From Meira nashicola (Eukaryota > Basidiomycota > Exobasidiomycetes > Exobasidiales > Brachybasidiaceae): DNA of 64,000 bases. Location: contig BCJU01000003.1 of NCBI GenBank assembly GCA_001600355.1, positions 3,101,746 to 3,165,745 on the forward strand, in the 5' to 3' direction. Positions 62,197 through 64,000 of the stretch are shown here, one piece after another (positions within the stretch are counted from its first letter, which is position 1; each line of letters opens with the position of its first letter). The notes under the pieces were generated by a model that saw only the letters and a list, made by a program, of their open reading frames with translations, was not told the origin of the DNA and did no database searches. The translations under genes and the position numbers were made by a program.

Positions 62197-63387
62197 TCAG
62201 ATATGAAACGCAGGCTGTGCTAAAGCCATATGGGTTGATGGGTTGTCTATCTGAGCTTGCATGGTCGACAAATCTCCTGCAATACGTTGAGAGGCACTGT
62301 CGTTGGTATCACCATAAGACGCAGACGGTAAACCCAATGCGTAGGCTAAGGCATGTGCACCTTCACCTAAATCGGCCAGATCAAAAGATGTATGAGCCCA
62401 TTGAGTATTGAAAGGATCTTCTTGACTTGTCTGCGTGTCCAACTGTTGAGGAGGCGTTTGAGGGATTGGTGCAACGTTGGGATGTGTGATGCCATCGAAT
62501 GGATGTGTGAATGGCGCATGATTTGCTTTGACTTCATTTGGCAAGGTCGTCGGCCCATTCTTGGGAAATGTCTCATTATTATTGAATTGAAACGGCTGAG
62601 CCGGAGAAGATTGAGTCATATAACCTGGACCAAAGCTAGCAGGCAAGTGCGGACCAGGATGTTGATTGACTGGTGCGGGTGGGTGTGATTGTTGTGGTGT
62701 ATAATACTGCTGTGCATGCTGGGAAGGTGGATGAATGTGTGAGTCTTGAGAAAAGTTGCTCAAAAGGCGCGATCTAGCTCTGTGGGCTTCTTCCACTCGT
62801 TGTCGATGAATGTTATGGTCTACTAGATCCTCTTCTTCATCTTGCAATCCTAATCGAAGTCCCATACTTGGCGCAATACTCTTTGCAAGATCCGAATGTC
62901 TCCAAAGTTCTTTGGCGTATGCTCTATCGAATTGAGGAAAGATTTCACCAACAGGCAAGCGTGAAGATGATCCTTCAACACCGCTTCCTAGATCACCACG
63001 TTGTGCAAGGTTGAGCATAATTGCTTCACCATCGTCCAATCTCAGCATTCTGAGCGCATCTTGCTGTACGACTGGAAATGTGTTTACCAGATAGCCGAGA
63101 ATGCTTTCTAATATCTCAATTTGACCTTCTAATCGTTGCCTTACTCCTTGTAAAGGTCCACGCTTTCGTTCGGGCCGATCATATGTGCATTGTCTGTCTA
63201 AATCTCTGCAAACGCGACAAATAGGTTGTGCACCATCACATCGATCCTTCTTTGCGAAACACGCATCGCATGCTCTCGAAACACGCTTTCGCTTTCTACC
63301 TGGATCAGGTGAATATGAAGTTGATGCTTGACGTGAATGGCCTTGCGTGGAATATTGGCCTTTTTCCGATTGATCGTAATGCATCAT
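62197..63387 (-). CDS. Zn2Cys6 binuclear-cluster transcription factor
   Basis: A 396-residue DNA-binding regulator. The cluster is Cys40-x2-Cys43-x6-Cys50-x6-Cys57-x2-Cys60-x6-Cys67, preceded by a basic RKRKRVSRAC and followed by a basic linker (PERKRGPLQG) and a short coiled coil (VRQRLEGQIEILESILGYL, dimerisation). This is the Gal4-type arrangement. A loop of six residues in the second half is common. The rest is disordered, Gln/His/Pro rich (QHAQQYYTPQQSHPPAP), with an acidic C-terminus that may activate transcription. No fungal-specific transcription-factor middle-homology domain is visible, and the protein is short for the class. A target cannot be inferred. It is convergent with the GH128 gene. 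Confidence 0.92.
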   Translation of the reverse strand: MMHYDQSEKGQYSTQGHSRQASTSYSPDPGRKRKRVSRACDACFAKKDRCDGAQPICRVCRDLDRQCTYDRPERKRGPLQGVRQRLEGQIEILESILGYLVNTFPVVQQDALRMLRLDDGEAIMLNLAQRGDLGSGVEGSSSRLPVGEIFPQFDRAYAKELWRHSDLAKSIAPSMGLRLGLQDEEEDLVDHNIHRQRVEEAHRARSRLLSNFSQDSHIHPPSQHAQQYYTPQQSHPPAPVNQHPGPHLPASFGPGYMTQSSPAQPFQFNNNETFPKNGPTTLPNEVKANHAPFTHPFDGITHPNVAPIPQTPPQQLDTQTSQEDPFNTQWAHTSFDLADLGEGAHALAYALGLPSASYGDTNDSASQRIAGDLSTMQAQIDNPSTHMALAQPAFHI

Positions 63388-64000
63388 AATCGTCTCATTT
63401 GATTGTTATGCGATGTTGATGTTGATGACAGTCAATAGACGGAAACGAAACAATGGTTTTCGAGCGCCCATAATCATTTATGCATGCATTCATTGTGATA
63501 AAATTCGCATGATAATTTTGCACAGCTGTGACGCGTGTTGGGAAATGAAAGCACGCTAAACGGCAATTAAAAATTAAACGCGGAGATATTTCCATTCGCG
63601 CTGATGTAAGCGGCGCAATATTCGCGACCGCATCTCATTCTTTTCCGTGAGAGCAGAGATTTATAGATTGTGCGAATAAAGATCTTTCAAGGCTTTCCCA
63701 ATGACGAGAAATAGGCAATTTGCTTTCAGTGGACTAAAACAACACTTAAATTGCAGCTAATCCAATTACCGATATGTAAGGTAGTATTTATCAATCACTC
63801 TGAACACGGTTTTTTATAAAAACAAAAAAAAAAAGAATAAATTGTTTTACAATCAATTTACACCACCATCCAAATGAACATAAAGCTTGGTCCCGTGTGT
63901 ATGACACGCGTTTCAATAGAATGTTTTGCATTCGTGAACCATAGATGGGCTTGCTTTGGGTGTGTAGCGGAAATGTTGCGCATCTTTGCAGGCGAATAAC
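63388..64000. other. Upstream region of the Zn2Cys6 gene, to the right edge
   Basis: 613 bp, AT rich, with an adenine run at about 63823-63835 and ACGCGT at 63531-63536 and 63906-63911. No coding sequence is supported before the window ends. Confidence 0.3.

Overview
This window is fungal nuclear chromosomal DNA, most likely from a basidiomycete (possibly a smut-related yeast; I cannot name a species). The reasons are mostly intron-poor genes with a few short GT-AG introns (about 61-96 nt), a fused Nup98-Nup96 nucleoporin gene, Atg26-type sterol glucosyltransferase, fungal Zn2Cys6 and Rco1 proteins, and AT-rich spacers that look distinctly AT-rich by eye (not computed). I recognised no tRNA, rRNA, CRISPR array or bacterial feature.

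Layout: 1-971 is a broken retrotransposon gag-like remnant running off the left edge. 1.1-4.7 kb is a divergent pair: a coiled-coil, possibly kinetochore protein and a C2HC zinc-finger protein (possibly SLX4-like). Then come PIG-S/GPI17 (5.1-7.3 kb), a 1347-residue disordered protein with a conserved-looking C-terminal Cys cluster (9.1-13.1 kb), the Rpd3S subunit RCO1 (13.5-16.6 kb, minus) and ATG26 (17.2-21.8 kb, minus). A divergent H2A/H2B pair lies at 23.2-25.2 kb. A four-exon gene at 25.7-27.3 kb (minus) encodes an acidic protein with a RAD51AP1-type RAD51-binding motif. A two-RRM protein (28.1-31.4 kb), the Nup98-Nup96 precursor (32.1-38.8 kb, one intron) and a three-exon CHZ1 H2A.Z-chaperone gene (39.0-39.6 kb, minus) follow.

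The right third is cell-surface and lipid biology: a convergent pair of Golgi mannosyltransferases (GT71 and OCH1-type GT32), two tandem paralogous secreted precursors (47.9-51.4 kb), a membrane-anchored GH5 exo-1,3-beta-glucanase, an MFS transporter, squalene synthase ERG9 (two exons), a secreted GH128 glucanase and a Zn2Cys6 regulator. ERG9 and ATG26 belong to the same sterol pathway; H2A, H2B, CHZ1 and RCO1 are all chromatin genes.

The best candidate for an undescribed system is the tandem secreted pair. Each precursor has a signal peptide, two copies of a KPYxPDLYxR-type peptide each followed by a Kex2-like KR site, then four tandem four-cysteine modules, and (in the first) two C-terminal WKPSPSG repeats. 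Their long upstream regions share a 15-mer and a TTGTTTGTT + GTACGCTAA module. Other notable signals are the RAD51AP1-type protein, an octamer CGCAGCGC that recurs in at least six promoters, and paired ACGCGT (MCB-like) boxes in front of chromosome-biology genes.
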